Assembly (NCBI RefSeq): GCF_001595645.1 | Contig: NZ_LNKT01000012.1 | Span: forward strand, 1-64,000 | DNA from: Sulfurovum riftiae | GTDB taxonomy: Bacteria; Campylobacterota; Campylobacteria; Campylobacterales; Sulfurovaceae | DNA: 64,000 nt | Direction of reading: 5' to 3' | Shown: piece by piece, positions 52,194 through 60,580 of the stretch | How positions within the stretch are numbered: the first letter of the stretch is position 1 | Layout of the letters: each line of letters begins with the position of its first letter | Program-made: the position numbers and the translations under genes | Notes under the pieces: model-generated | The model's database searches: none | What the model saw: only the letters and a program-made list of their open reading frames with translations | Told to the model about the DNA's origin: nothing

Positions 52194-52409
52194 ATGAATG
52201 AAAAAAATGTACCGGACAAAGAAAAACTGCTTAGCGAGATCGAAGCGCTGATTTCTTACGGCAAAGAGGATCCCGCGATCAACCCTGCCCTGCTTGCCTA
52301 TCTTTCCCTCGATGACCTCATCTCCATCAAAACAAAACTTCTGGAGCGGGTAGGAATACTTTCCGAAGAAGACAAAGCCTGGCTGGAGCAGTTCAAAAAA
52401 TATGAATAG
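52194..52409 (+). CDS. Small conserved-looking acidic helical protein, unknown
   Basis: I do not recognise this 71-residue protein. It is predicted to be all helical and soluble, without signal or membrane segment (LLSEIEALISYGKEDP, then LAYLSLDDLISIKTKLLERVG). Good coding character and a start preceded by a TATAAC box support it as a real gene. It is convergent with the siroheme reductase gene, 15 bp apart. Confidence 0.72.
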   Translation: MNEKNVPDKEKLLSEIEALISYGKEDPAINPALLAYLSLDDLISIKTKLLERVGILSEEDKAWLEQFKKYE

Positions 52410-52424
52410 CAGCTTTTCTATACT

Positions 52425-54062
52425 TTATGCTGTGTCATCCCAAAGAAAATGCATCATTGCTTTAATACTTTCGATATAGTTCTCATCCGATCCAGATCGG
52501 GGGAAGTCCTGATGGGTTAAGAGTTTTTCATACAGTGCCTCTTCCGAGAGCTGTTCAAGTTCAGGCGGTGTCTGTAGATAGAGTCTGGCAAGAAACCAGA
52601 GTGTAACGAAATTGGTGCTGTATGGGTTCAGATAGCGTCTGCAGAATGTCTCAAAATCCTTTTCACCGCTCTCTTCGAACGTTTCGATAACACAGGTAAG
52701 AAGTTTCCCAAGATGCTGCAGTGGAACAGCGTGAAAGATGAGCCTTGCAGTCGCTTTTCCCTCTGTATATTCTCCTCCGAGAAAAACCCTTGCCGCTTTC
52801 TGCGTATCGCCAAAAATATTCGTGCGCAGTCCCACAAGGCCTATGTCACTGTGGTGATGCCTACCACATCCCTTGAGACAGCCGCTGAAACCTACCTGTA
52901 TGTTATGTGCTTCGATCTTCTCTATCGGCAGATAGGCTGTTTCTGCTTTAATGTCCCATAGCGATAGGGCACAATAGCCGCTCCCCGCACAGGCTGTAAT
53001 ATGGGAGGCTCCCTGAACAGGTTCAAAAGGAGAGATTTTTTCTTTCATACCCAAAATATAGATATTCTGATCGACCCCAAGACGCATCTGTAGGTCATTG
53101 CTATGAACATACGATAACAACGCTTCAAGTGATCCTGTATCTATCTTCCCGAAACGGGTCTGGTAACATAGGCCGAAAGTACCGTCTTTCAGTTCCTGAA
53201 CAACCATAGCATGCCGTTTTCCGTTTGTTGTTTTCCCCTGCGGTCGTATGGCATAAGGGTAGAAAAGTTTGATCTTCCCAACAAAGGCTTCCATACCGAT
53301 CTCCGAGAGCAGATGGAAAAGCCTCGTCTTCGCTCTGCTGCCCCTCAGCCCGTAAGCTCTGTAGGCTTTGGCCACGGCCTCGAACATCACAGGTACTTCA
53401 TGGGGCAGTACAAAGAGTCCGGCCGGCTGTGCCACCTCCGAATTCTTGCCTCCCAGATAGAGGTTGAACCCCCATGTATCCTCCTGTTGTGCCAGGGCAA
53501 AATAGAGATCGTTCCCATAAAAATGCATCGGTGTCACTGCCGTACCGCTGATGGCTGCATTGAATTTCCGCGGAAGCATCCCCATCCACTCCGCTTTGTC
53601 CAAAAAAAGTGCCTGCATCTGCAGGATCAGAGGATAGACCTCGACCTGACTCTCCTTCGCTGCCCCGTCATATGGATCGGTCACGATATTCCTGAAATTG
53701 TCAGTAAGTGTCTGAAGAGTAGTGATATTCTCTTCCTGCAATTCCTGCCAAACCTTCAGCACATTGGAGGCTGTAAGGCCGTGCAACTCTATCTGTGCCC
53801 GTGCGGTAAGCAGCAGTTCCAGTCCGTGTGCCTTGACGATCGTGATAATGGCTTCCAGGGTCTGCCTTTCTATCCTGCCGCCGGCAACACGGATACGGAG
53901 CATGAACTTCTCAGGCATCAGTTTGATGTTGTAAATGCCGTAGTTCTTCAGGTAAAACCTTGCCCCTTCATCAAGATCACTCATGTCAAGTGTAAAGAGT
54001 CTCTCTCTGAAATCAGAAGGCCGAAGCTCTGATTTCAGCCGTTCTATCTTATTGGGCTTCAC
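52425..54062 (-). CDS. Siroheme-dependent nitrite/sulfite reductase
   Basis: The 545-residue protein carries the two duplicated ferredoxin-like and siroheme-binding halves of this family. The 4Fe-4S/siroheme ligands are ITACAGSGYCALS (C-x5-C) and GFSGCLKGCGRHHHSDIGLVG in parts (C-x3-C). Such enzymes reduce nitrite to ammonia or sulfite to sulfide with six electrons from ferredoxin or NADPH. The motifs do not separate the two substrates here. With nap genes 4 kb away, an assimilatory nitrite role is attractive but unproven. Its start overlaps the protease gene upstream by 14 bp. Confidence 0.88.
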   Translation of the reverse strand: MKPNKIERLKSELRPSDFRERLFTLDMSDLDEGARFYLKNYGIYNIKLMPEKFMLRIRVAGGRIERQTLEAIITIVKAHGLELLLTARAQIELHGLTASNVLKVWQELQEENITTLQTLTDNFRNIVTDPYDGAAKESQVEVYPLILQMQALFLDKAEWMGMLPRKFNAAISGTAVTPMHFYGNDLYFALAQQEDTWGFNLYLGGKNSEVAQPAGLFVLPHEVPVMFEAVAKAYRAYGLRGSRAKTRLFHLLSEIGMEAFVGKIKLFYPYAIRPQGKTTNGKRHAMVVQELKDGTFGLCYQTRFGKIDTGSLEALLSYVHSNDLQMRLGVDQNIYILGMKEKISPFEPVQGASHITACAGSGYCALSLWDIKAETAYLPIEKIEAHNIQVGFSGCLKGCGRHHHSDIGLVGLRTNIFGDTQKAARVFLGGEYTEGKATARLIFHAVPLQHLGKLLTCVIETFEESGEKDFETFCRRYLNPYSTNFVTLWFLARLYLQTPPELEQLSEEALYEKLLTHQDFPRSGSDENYIESIKAMMHFLWDDTA

Positions 54063-55512
54063 TGTTCTTTCTCAAATCCTCTGATTTATCATACTCTATA
54101 TTGTACTTTTGCAGGATCTCTTTCTGCTTCTTCTCCGTCTCTTCCCTGTCTATGACAAGTCTCACACCGTCTTTGTCTTCAAGAACAACATATTTTCCTT
54201 TGGCAGCAGTGAGCTTTTCAAAAAAAGTCTTGAAACTGTCAAAAGTCTCCCCGTTGATCTTCTCGATGGGCCACATACCTATGTTGTTGTTCCCCCGGCT
54301 GATATCGGAAGCCAATACTTTCAGGAGTACCACCACCTCTTTTTTCTTTTCGGTAGGCCACTGCGTGGCAAAGTAACTCAGTGCAAGCCTGTTACGGTTT
54401 GTGGAGAGCAGCAGGTTCCGTGTCAGAGGGGAAAAGACATACCCGCCATAGATGTAATAGGTCGGCATGATATCGTAACGGGTAGTCTTGACCAGAAGGA
54501 TGTCATCCGCCGTGTGGGTAAGGTTGGCATCGACCTGCATCTTCTCTCCCTCCCGGACGATATCAAGCTTGACGGTCTGATACATCTGGTATTTGTCCAC
54601 AAAGTAGTTGAAGTCGGTATACTCATGTGGCCGAAAAGCGATCGTCCCGTCGTTCTCTATCTTGTGTCCGTCGATGGCTGTAAGAATATCGCCTTTCTTG
54701 ACCACGCCGTTGAGGGAAGAGTTATAGACAATGTCCGCCACCAGCTTTCCCGTCTCATTCTCATCGAGATGGTAGTAGCGTCTGAGTGCCGGGTTCTCCA
54801 TCTTCTGTGTGGTCAGTCCCAGGTCGGCAAAACCGTCACACTTCCCGTCTTCGATATCCTGCAGGAAATGCTTCACCATGATCACCGGGACCAGATAGCC
54901 TATGCTTTGTGACCTGCTGATCACCTGCATCACTACACCGATGATCTTACCGTTGGATAGTGCCGGGCCGCCGCTGTTCCCGGGATTGACCGCTGCATCG
55001 ACCTGAATGGCAAGGAATTGCTCTCCGCTGTGCGCATAACGATGGTGCTCTATGCGGGAGACCACACCGATGGTCGCAGAGAGTGTACTCCCGCCCATCG
55101 GATAGCCGTAGACAACGATCTTCTGCTCAATACTGGGCAACTCTCCGAACGTCAAAGGTATCACACCTTTAAAGAAATTCTCATCCTCCACTTCAAGCAG
55201 TGCAAGGTCGGCCTGATGAGACACGAACAATACCTTGGCGATATAGCGTTTCCGCTGACCGTAGCGCTCCACTTCGATGAATGTCTGGTTGGCTACGACA
55301 TGGGCATTTGTCAGTATGCGTTTCCCTTCAATGATCGCACCCGAACCTGTCGAACTGCGCATGGAAGAGTTCCACGGTTCCTGGTAGTTCAGTACTTTCG
55401 AGACCGTGTAGATCTTGACGATCGCCTGCTTGGTGATATCTTCCTGATGGGTATGGGCTGTCAGGAACAGTGTGCTTAACAGCAATGTAAATAGCAGTTT
55501 AAGACTCGACAT
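54049..55512 (-). CDS. Periplasmic trypsin-like serine protease (Deg/HtrA-like) with PDZ
   Basis: The 487-residue protein has a signal peptide (about 1-20), a trypsin-like domain with the triad His (LTNAHVVANQ), Asp (HQADLALLEV) and Ser (NPGNSGGPALSNG), and a PDZ domain (about 240-330, LNGVVKKGDILTAIDGHKI). The C-terminal 150 residues, with a second PDZ-like part, match plant and cyanobacterial Deg-type proteins more than E. coli DegP. It is expected to degrade damaged periplasmic proteins. Its end overlaps the siroheme reductase start. Confidence 0.9.
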   Translation of the reverse strand: MSSLKLLFTLLLSTLFLTAHTHQEDITKQAIVKIYTVSKVLNYQEPWNSSMRSSTGSGAIIEGKRILTNAHVVANQTFIEVERYGQRKRYIAKVLFVSHQADLALLEVEDENFFKGVIPLTFGELPSIEQKIVVYGYPMGGSTLSATIGVVSRIEHHRYAHSGEQFLAIQVDAAVNPGNSGGPALSNGKIIGVVMQVISRSQSIGYLVPVIMVKHFLQDIEDGKCDGFADLGLTTQKMENPALRRYYHLDENETGKLVADIVYNSSLNGVVKKGDILTAIDGHKIENDGTIAFRPHEYTDFNYFVDKYQMYQTVKLDIVREGEKMQVDANLTHTADDILLVKTTRYDIMPTYYIYGGYVFSPLTRNLLLSTNRNRLALSYFATQWPTEKKKEVVVLLKVLASDISRGNNNIGMWPIEKINGETFDSFKTFFEKLTAAKGKYVVLEDKDGVRLVIDREETEKKQKEILQKYNIEYDKSEDLRKNSEAQ

Positions 55513-55576
55513 TTAGTACCTCCCTGTACTGAAGTTTACTTCTTGTCATTATGTAGTTTTCCTTTAATCTTTTTAC

Positions 55577-55657
55577 GTAGAGTCGGTTTACCGACCATTA
55601 AACACTATGAAACAATGTATAAAACTCCATATTATTTGGTCGGTAAACCGACCCTAC
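55577..55657. repeat. REP-like inverted pair, copy 11
   Basis: GTAGAGTCGGTTTACCGACC and GGTCGGTAAACCGACCCTAC face each other, 81 bp in all. The minus-strand foot is the TAG stop codon (55654-55656) of the DUF523 gene. Confidence 0.8.
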
Positions 55658-56094
55658 CTCATGTATTTTTCCGCATCAATCGCTTCAATGCCTCGAGCTT
55701 TTGCCTCTTTTGCCATCAGACCTGCCGCAGTATCACTGACAAGTATTTTATGCGCATCATACAGCCTTGCCGAACAGACACCACAGCTCGGACTGCGGTC
55801 TTTACCAATAAAAAGGTCGATATCGGGGTGGCTGTCAAAGAACTCTTTCGCATAGGCCTCTACAGGTAGAGAAAGATCCTCCCCTGTCTCATTGGAAACT
55901 GCTCTGATACCCTCAGGTCCTGTGATCAGGTCCATCGTGGGACGGGGTGTCCCAAAGGCATGGTCTTCCGGACAGAAAGGGATGATTTCGGCATCAGCCA
56001 GTTGTGTCAGAAGTGCTTCGTTACGATTGTCCGTACCGTCATACCGGCAGGCTTCACCCAGCAGGCAGGCAGAAACAGCGATCTTTTTTTTCAT
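55654..56094 (-). CDS. DUF523-family protein
   Basis: The 146-residue protein matches the DUF523 (YbbK-like) family: VSACLLGEACRYDGTDNRN, IIPFCPEDHAFGTPRP, LFIGKDRSPSCGVCSARLYD. Conserved cysteines (SACLLG, PFCPE, SPSCGVC) suggest metal or cluster binding; no activity has been established. It lies directly after the DUF420 gene (stop and start abut). Its own stop is part of a REP-like element. Confidence 0.9.
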   Translation of the reverse strand: MKKKIAVSACLLGEACRYDGTDNRNEALLTQLADAEIIPFCPEDHAFGTPRPTMDLITGPEGIRAVSNETGEDLSLPVEAYAKEFFDSHPDIDLFIGKDRSPSCGVCSARLYDAHKILVSDTAAGLMAKEAKARGIEAIDAEKYMR

Positions 56095-56577
56095 TTAGAA
56101 CACGAACAGAAGCAGATAGAGCCAGATACCCGTGAGGGAGGTCAAGGCGATACCGATAAAAGAGCGGATACCCGCTTTTTTATGCGACTCAGAATCCGGT
56201 CCGGGGAGCAGACCGCCCCGCGCACTGCTCCTGCGTGCCGACACCAGTGTACTGGCCCATATTCCCAGAGTAATGACCGAGATCAGGATATGCAGTATCA
56301 GAACGGCCAATAGATAGTTGTGTGAAACATGGGTTCCCTGCACGAACGCCTCATACCCTCCGCCAAGCCGTACACCATATTCGAAATACCCTACCACCAC
56401 CACGGAAACGATAAATATCAACGTCTGTACAGTACTGTGCAGACCATACTTCCGGTGACGTGCGAATGAGATAGCCACGCCGACCAGAAGCGGCAGAAAA
56501 GCCACTATCAGGGTAACGAAATCCATAAAGAAAGGGGCTCTTGTCCCCAGAAAACCCGGTTGAAACATATAACTCAT
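56095..56577 (-). CDS. DUF420-family membrane protein
   Basis: The 160-residue protein has four to five membrane helices and histidines at helix ends (GLHSTVQTLIFIVS; HVSHNYLLAVLILHILISVI in parts; ESHKKAGIRSF with TSLTGIWLYLLL), the pattern of DUF420, a family linked in Gram-positives to cytochrome oxidase assembly (CtaM/YozB). A role in copper or heme handling at the membrane is possible. It abuts the DUF523 gene, with which it is probably cotranscribed. Confidence 0.78.
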   Translation of the reverse strand: MSYMFQPGFLGTRAPFFMDFVTLIVAFLPLLVGVAISFARHRKYGLHSTVQTLIFIVSVVVVGYFEYGVRLGGGYEAFVQGTHVSHNYLLAVLILHILISVITLGIWASTLVSARRSSARGGLLPGPDSESHKKAGIRSFIGIALTSLTGIWLYLLLFVF

Positions 56578-56588
56578 GTATTACCTTT

Positions 56589-56667
56589 GTAGGGTCGGTT
56601 GCCCAACGGAAATGCCCTTGGGGTATGCCGACCATAATTAATATAGTGGTCGGTAAACCGACCCTAC
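56589..56667. repeat. REP-like inverted pair, copy 12
   Basis: GTAGGGTCGGTTGCCCAACG at one end is diverged and GGTCGGTAAACCGACCCTAC at the other is intact, 79 bp in all. An internal GGAAATGCCC...GGGTATGCC stem suggests a nested second palindrome. Confidence 0.7.
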
Positions 56668-56671
56668 TGAA

Positions 56672-58108
56672 CTAGCATATTACGATCGATTTGATCTCGG
56701 TGAATTCTTCCAGCGCCCATCTGGGACCCTCTCTTCCCACACCGGAAAGTTTGGAGCCGCCGTAAGGCTGCACATCGAAACGCAGTGTCGGGATATCGTT
56801 GATGACCACGCCGCCGCACTGGGCATCTTCTATGAATGCCTGTGTCATCTTCAGATCGTTGGTGAAGATGGAGAACTGCAGACCGTAAGGAGAATCATTC
56901 ATCTTTTCCACCGCCGTTTCATAATCAGGCACAGGGACCAGGGATACGATAGGCGCAAAAACCTCTTCACAGATGATCTTCATATCATCGGTCACATCTG
57001 CCATGACCGTCGGAGGGAAAAGCCCCTCTTCTGTCTCTTTACCTCCCACAATCACTCTGGCACCTTCCTCTTTGGCCGATGCTATCCAGTTCTTCGCCCG
57101 CTCTTTGGATTCACTGTCGATGAGCGGCCCCATGAAGGTATCGTCTTCGTAGGGTGAACCTACTTTGAGCTTGGCTGTCTCCTCCGCAATGAGTGTTGCA
57201 AATTCACCGTATACTTCCGCATTGACATAGATCCGCTGCAAAGAGATGCAGACCTGTCCGGAGTTGTAAAAAGCACCGAAGGCACAACGTGCCGCTGCCA
57301 ATTCCAGATCGGCACTTTCATCGATATAGGTTGCTGCATTCCCACCCAGTTCAAGACTGATCTTCTTGATCCCTGCCTGGGACATAATGATATGACCCAC
57401 AGGAACAGAACCGGTGAAACTGATGACCCTTGGAATCGGACTTTTGACCAGTGTGGAACCCACCTCCGCATCGCCGTAAACTACGGAGAGTGCATCTTTT
57501 ACCGCATACTCGGAAGTGACAAAAAGTTTCGCGAACATATAGGCTGTCATCGGTGCTTCGGGTGTCGGTTTGAGTACCACCGCATTCCCGGCACCCAGTG
57601 CCGGAGCGATCTTGTGTGCAACAAGGTTCAAAGGAAAGTTGAACGGGGTGATACAGGCGACCACACCCACAGGTTCACGCCGAAAATATGCCAGTGTCTT
57701 CTTGCCGCTTGGCATGATGTCCGTCGGGATCGTCTCACCATGAAGGTTGGCAAGTTCAAGGACCGTCACTCTGATCGTTTCGATACACCTCTCCACTTCA
57801 ATACGGGAAAATGCAATAGGCTTTGCCACCTCTTTGGTCAGCATCAGGGCAAAGACCTCTTTCTCCTCTTCCAGTTTTCTGGCGACATCTTCAAGCCACA
57901 AAATACGCTGGGAAAGCGGTGTTTTGGCAGCTTCTTTGGCAGCCTCTTCGGCGATCTTCAATGCCCTCTTCGTATCTTCGGCATCACAGGCCTGTGCAAT
58001 ACTTACAACGATACCGTCATACGGACTGCAGCGTTCGGTCTTTTCCTCTTTCGTCTCTTCGGTCGAACCGAAGAATATCCTGGCTTCTACATCTTCTTCA
58101 TCAAACAT
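56672..58108 (-). CDS. NAD(P)-dependent aldehyde dehydrogenase
   Basis: The 478-residue ALDH-superfamily protein has the complete catalytic machinery: TPFNFPLNLVAHKIAPALGAGNAVV in parts (oxyanion Asn, cofactor site), FTGSVPVGHII, LELGGNA with the general-base Glu, NSGQVCISLQR with the nucleophile Cys (about residue 286), and EEVFAPIVSLVP. It most resembles the lactaldehyde/glyceraldehyde-phosphate type ALDHs of bacteria and archaea. The natural aldehyde is unknown. It sits alone between two REP-like elements. Confidence 0.9.
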   Translation of the reverse strand: MFDEEDVEARIFFGSTEETKEEKTERCSPYDGIVVSIAQACDAEDTKRALKIAEEAAKEAAKTPLSQRILWLEDVARKLEEEKEVFALMLTKEVAKPIAFSRIEVERCIETIRVTVLELANLHGETIPTDIMPSGKKTLAYFRREPVGVVACITPFNFPLNLVAHKIAPALGAGNAVVLKPTPEAPMTAYMFAKLFVTSEYAVKDALSVVYGDAEVGSTLVKSPIPRVISFTGSVPVGHIIMSQAGIKKISLELGGNAATYIDESADLELAAARCAFGAFYNSGQVCISLQRIYVNAEVYGEFATLIAEETAKLKVGSPYEDDTFMGPLIDSESKERAKNWIASAKEEGARVIVGGKETEEGLFPPTVMADVTDDMKIICEEVFAPIVSLVPVPDYETAVEKMNDSPYGLQFSIFTNDLKMTQAFIEDAQCGGVVINDIPTLRFDVQPYGGSKLSGVGREGPRWALEEFTEIKSIVIC

Positions 58109-58154
58109 ATTCTCACCTTTGGCGTAAATTGTATTGATTATAGCAAAAAAAAAT

Positions 58155-58213
58155 GTAGGGTCGATTTATCGACCGCTATTTGAATAGAAACAGTCTATAG
58201 AAGTTTCGGTCAG
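58155..58213. repeat. Degenerate REP-like pair, copy 13
   Basis: An intact left half GTAGGGTCGATTTATCGACC is followed by a decayed right half TTCGGTCAGTAAAA without the CTAC foot. It lies downstream of the nap cluster. Confidence 0.55.
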
Positions 58214-58227
58214 TAAAAAAAGGAATA

Positions 58228-58470
58228 TTACTTGTTCTTTGTATCATCCTGGCAGGAGACACGATCGCAGTATGATCTTTTCAATACAAACTTGTAAACG
58301 ATATCTTTGATCATCAACAACAGACAGTAGACCCACAGAATATCAATGATAATATTCTCTTTATAGTCAAGTCCGAAACGAAGCATCGGCCATCCGAAGA
58401 GGATGATGTACTTCATATAGTAGAAAAAGAGGATACCCACCCCGTACATTTCTTTCAGAAAACTACGCAA
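58228..58470 (-). CDS. Small two-TM protein at the 3' end of the nap cluster, unknown
   Basis: I do not recognise this 80-residue protein. It has two hydrophobic helices (about residues 10-28 and 41-62) around FGWPMLRFGLDYKENI and a C-terminal tail with two cysteines (SYCDRVSCQDD). It follows the 104-residue nap-linked gene after 16 bp on the same strand and so is probably in the nap transcript. Confidence 0.65.
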   Translation of the reverse strand: MRSFLKEMYGVGILFFYYMKYIILFGWPMLRFGLDYKENIIIDILWVYCLLLMIKDIVYKFVLKRSYCDRVSCQDDTKNK

Positions 58471-58486
58471 TTGGTCTCCTCACTGC

Positions 58487-58801
58487 TTATTCGGCATTGA
58501 AATTCGGTGTACCGTCTGGCATATGTTCCATATTTTCACGCTGGGCTTCCTGCTCGGCTTCATAAGCGTTCATCTGCATACGTACTTCATTGATCTGTTC
58601 GGGGGTGACATTGTCGTCACTCGACCAGATCACCTCAACTTCATCGCCATACTCTTTGCCCATCTCTTCGATCTTCTCTGCATACTCATAGACATCAAGA
58701 CAGAATACCGGTTCGGCATCCTCTTTCATCGTATCCGTCAGTTCGATATACCATCGTCCCAGAGGAGAGTTCTTGATCACCGATTCGATTACGCCTGCCA
58801 T
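58487..58801 (-). CDS. Nap-associated 104-residue acidic protein, unknown
   Basis: I do not recognise this protein. The start at 58801 (MAGVIESVIKNSPLGRWY) lies one base past the napD stop codon, which implies tight coupling. The product is soluble, acidic and has no signal peptide (YIELTDTMKEDAEPVFCLDVYEY; EVEVIWSSDDNVTPEQIN; each partial). Like NapD it would act in the cytoplasm, possibly in NapA maturation or in cofactor delivery; that is inference from position alone. Confidence 0.75.
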   Translation of the reverse strand: MAGVIESVIKNSPLGRWYIELTDTMKEDAEPVFCLDVYEYAEKIEEMGKEYGDEVEVIWSSDDNVTPEQINEVRMQMNAYEAEQEAQRENMEHMPDGTPNFNAE

Positions 58802-58802
58802 C

Positions 58803-59162
58803 TTAGAAACCCAACTTTTTATGTCTGAGGTCACCGTGATACTCAATATCTCTGACATCGATATCATCATCGTTCAACATTTCAGGTACCGGATTTTCCG
58901 CTTCGAGTCTTTTGACCTCCGCATCCAGTTCATCTTCCTGATAGGTCATCATCATGTCCGCTGCAATAACATGGGGAAGTTCTTGTATTTTGACAAGTTT
59001 TTCTATCTCCTCTTCCACCCCTTTGCCTTCTACGGTTACAATGATCTTACCCTTCTCTTTGTCATGTAGATGATAATCTACATAATCAGCTTTTTTAAAA
59101 AACGCTACAAGGTCATCTATATTTTTCGGTAGTGCCTGTACTACAATACTCGATACATTCAT
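58803..59162 (-). CDS. napD: NapD, chaperone for the NapA signal peptide
   Basis: NapD binds the twin-arginine signal peptide of NapA and holds back export until the molybdenum cofactor is inserted. The 119-residue protein has the ferredoxin-like fold and key strands (MNVSSIVVQALPKNID; GKIIVTVEGKG; LPHVIAADMMMTYQEDELD). Its acidic C-terminal 35 residues are an epsilonproteobacterial-type extension. It is downstream of napL as in Wolinella and Campylobacter, and the next gene starts one base after its stop. Confidence 0.92.
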   Translation of the reverse strand: MNVSSIVVQALPKNIDDLVAFFKKADYVDYHLHDKEKGKIIVTVEGKGVEEEIEKLVKIQELPHVIAADMMMTYQEDELDAEVKRLEAENPVPEMLNDDDIDVRDIEYHGDLRHKKLGF

Positions 59163-59175
59163 ACTATATACTCCT

Positions 59176-60129
59176 TTATTTTTTTAAATCCCATACCATC
59201 ACAGTGCTGTCATCACTGGATGAATAGAGTTGATTTTCATCTTTGAAAATAATAACATTTAGTGTACTCTTTTGCCCCTTAAGTAAGGCTATTTTTGATT
59301 TGTCTGAGGTGCGATAGATATAAATATTATTCTGTTCATCCATAGAAAATGCTACTTTCGATGCAGAAGGGCTCAAAGCCGTACTGTAAATAAGAAAATC
59401 ACCCTGAATATAGCTCCCGCTTCCTGTCACGACATCATACAGCGCACCTCTTCTGTCCTGTCCCGCTGCAGAGACCAACTTTTGCTTGAAATCAACCTTG
59501 TAGACATTATCTACATTTTGGCCTTTCAGCTCTTTGATGATCTTTCCGCTTTTTACTTCCACCACATTGAGAACACCACTCTCACATGAAAATACCGCCT
59601 TATTTTTCTCTTCATTAAGTGCGAAATCGGAGAATTTGGATTCACTGAGCTGTATCCGATAAATCTCTTTTTTATTGGTAATATCCAGCAATGCCACCTC
59701 ATCACTCAGATAACCAAGAAGGACATGCGTATCATCTACAAATCTTACTTTGATAATGGCTTCTTTGTCATCGGCAGACAACAATTGAATCAAACTTTTA
59801 TCATACAGATAAAGATTGGAATAGCCACCTTTTCCACTGTCACTCAGCAAAAGATACTTTCCATGCATCATATCGGTACTCATGATCCTTGCAGGCATGA
59901 TCTCACCCATAAAATCTTTCACATCCGGAATGGATATCTCTTTAATTTTTTGTCTATTGACCGTATCGTATACCTCTATGTGCCCCATATCTGTCGCTAT
60001 GACAAGATTATTGTCTACGAGAACCATATCTTTGGCTGTACCATTGATCTCAATGGTATCCACCGGTGTAAATGTCGGCGTACTCCATGCCGCAACACTC
60101 AATAGACACAATAAGAGATATTTTTTCAT
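59176..60129 (-). CDS. napL: NapL, periplasmic beta-propeller protein
   Basis: NapL is found only in epsilonproteobacterial nap clusters and supports full nitrate reductase activity; its precise job is unknown. The 317-residue protein has a signal peptide (MKKYLLLCLLSVAAWS) and WD40-like blades (DKSLIQLLSADDKEAIIKVRF in parts; SSDDSTVMVWDLKK at the end). It overlaps the upstream unknown gene by 4 bp (ATGA) and precedes napD by 13 bp. Confidence 0.88.
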   Translation of the reverse strand: MKKYLLLCLLSVAAWSTPTFTPVDTIEINGTAKDMVLVDNNLVIATDMGHIEVYDTVNRQKIKEISIPDVKDFMGEIMPARIMSTDMMHGKYLLLSDSGKGGYSNLYLYDKSLIQLLSADDKEAIIKVRFVDDTHVLLGYLSDEVALLDITNKKEIYRIQLSESKFSDFALNEEKNKAVFSCESGVLNVVEVKSGKIIKELKGQNVDNVYKVDFKQKLVSAAGQDRRGALYDVVTGSGSYIQGDFLIYSTALSPSASKVAFSMDEQNNIYIYRTSDKSKIALLKGQKSTLNVIIFKDENQLYSSSDDSTVMVWDLKK

Positions 60130-60464
60130 ACGATCTCCTCGATATGAGACAATATCAATGAGACAATATCTCCTTCGTTCAAGGCTGATTTCACACCATA
60201 GAGGTCTTCTTCTGAAATCACAAAATTTTCAAAAGCTTCATTGTCTTTGAGACTGTCTACTAATGTTTCCATCTTCTTTTCACCCAAAATATTTTGTATG
60301 GGTTCTGCAATATAGATAACAAAATTATACTCTTCAAAATCAAATTCATACTCTTCAGAGTCATAATCTTCATAATTTTCATCCACATTCAACAGATGGC
60401 GCAGTTCCAATTCTTTGTTTTCAAGTTTTTCAAAAATATTTGGATATTTTTCTTCTAAATTCAT
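60126..60464 (-). CDS. 112-residue acidic protein between napF and napL, unknown
   Basis: I do not recognise this protein. The start at 60464 (MNLEEKYPNIFEKL) follows GGAG at good distance. The product is strongly acidic and helical (NYEDYDSEEYEFDFEEYNF is a stretch of Asp, Glu and Tyr) with no signal peptide. It overlaps napL as ATGA. The gene is AT-richer than its neighbours, and a 116-bp gap with an Fnr-like box precedes it, so it could start a separate napL-napD transcript. Such a gene is not part of the standard nap order. Confidence 0.75.
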   Translation of the reverse strand: MNLEEKYPNIFEKLENKELELRHLLNVDENYEDYDSEEYEFDFEEYNFVIYIAEPIQNILGEKKMETLVDSLKDNEAFENFVISEEDLYGVKSALNEGDIVSLILSHIEEIV

Positions 60465-60534
60465 TGCTTTTTCTCCAATCTGTTCTAACAAAAATACTTT
60501 TAGTGCAATGGTACCACGATTTCAGCCATATACA

Positions 60535-60548
60535 TTGAGCCAAATCAA
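60535..60548. promoter_or_regulatory. Candidate Crp/Fnr-type operator inside the nap cluster
   Basis: TTGAGCCAAATCAA matches the Fnr consensus TTGAT-N4-ATCAA at nine of ten fixed positions. It lies 71 bp upstream of the start codon at 60464, in the only sizeable gap within the cluster. Confidence 0.5.
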
Positions 60549-60580
60549 TTCAACTCTGTTTATCGTGTAGACAAAAAGCG

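Noticed and set aside
52425-58870. Complete nitrate-to-ammonia assimilation operon
   Set aside because: The siroheme reductase is separated from nap by unrelated genes and there is no assimilatory nitrate reductase or transporter in the window.
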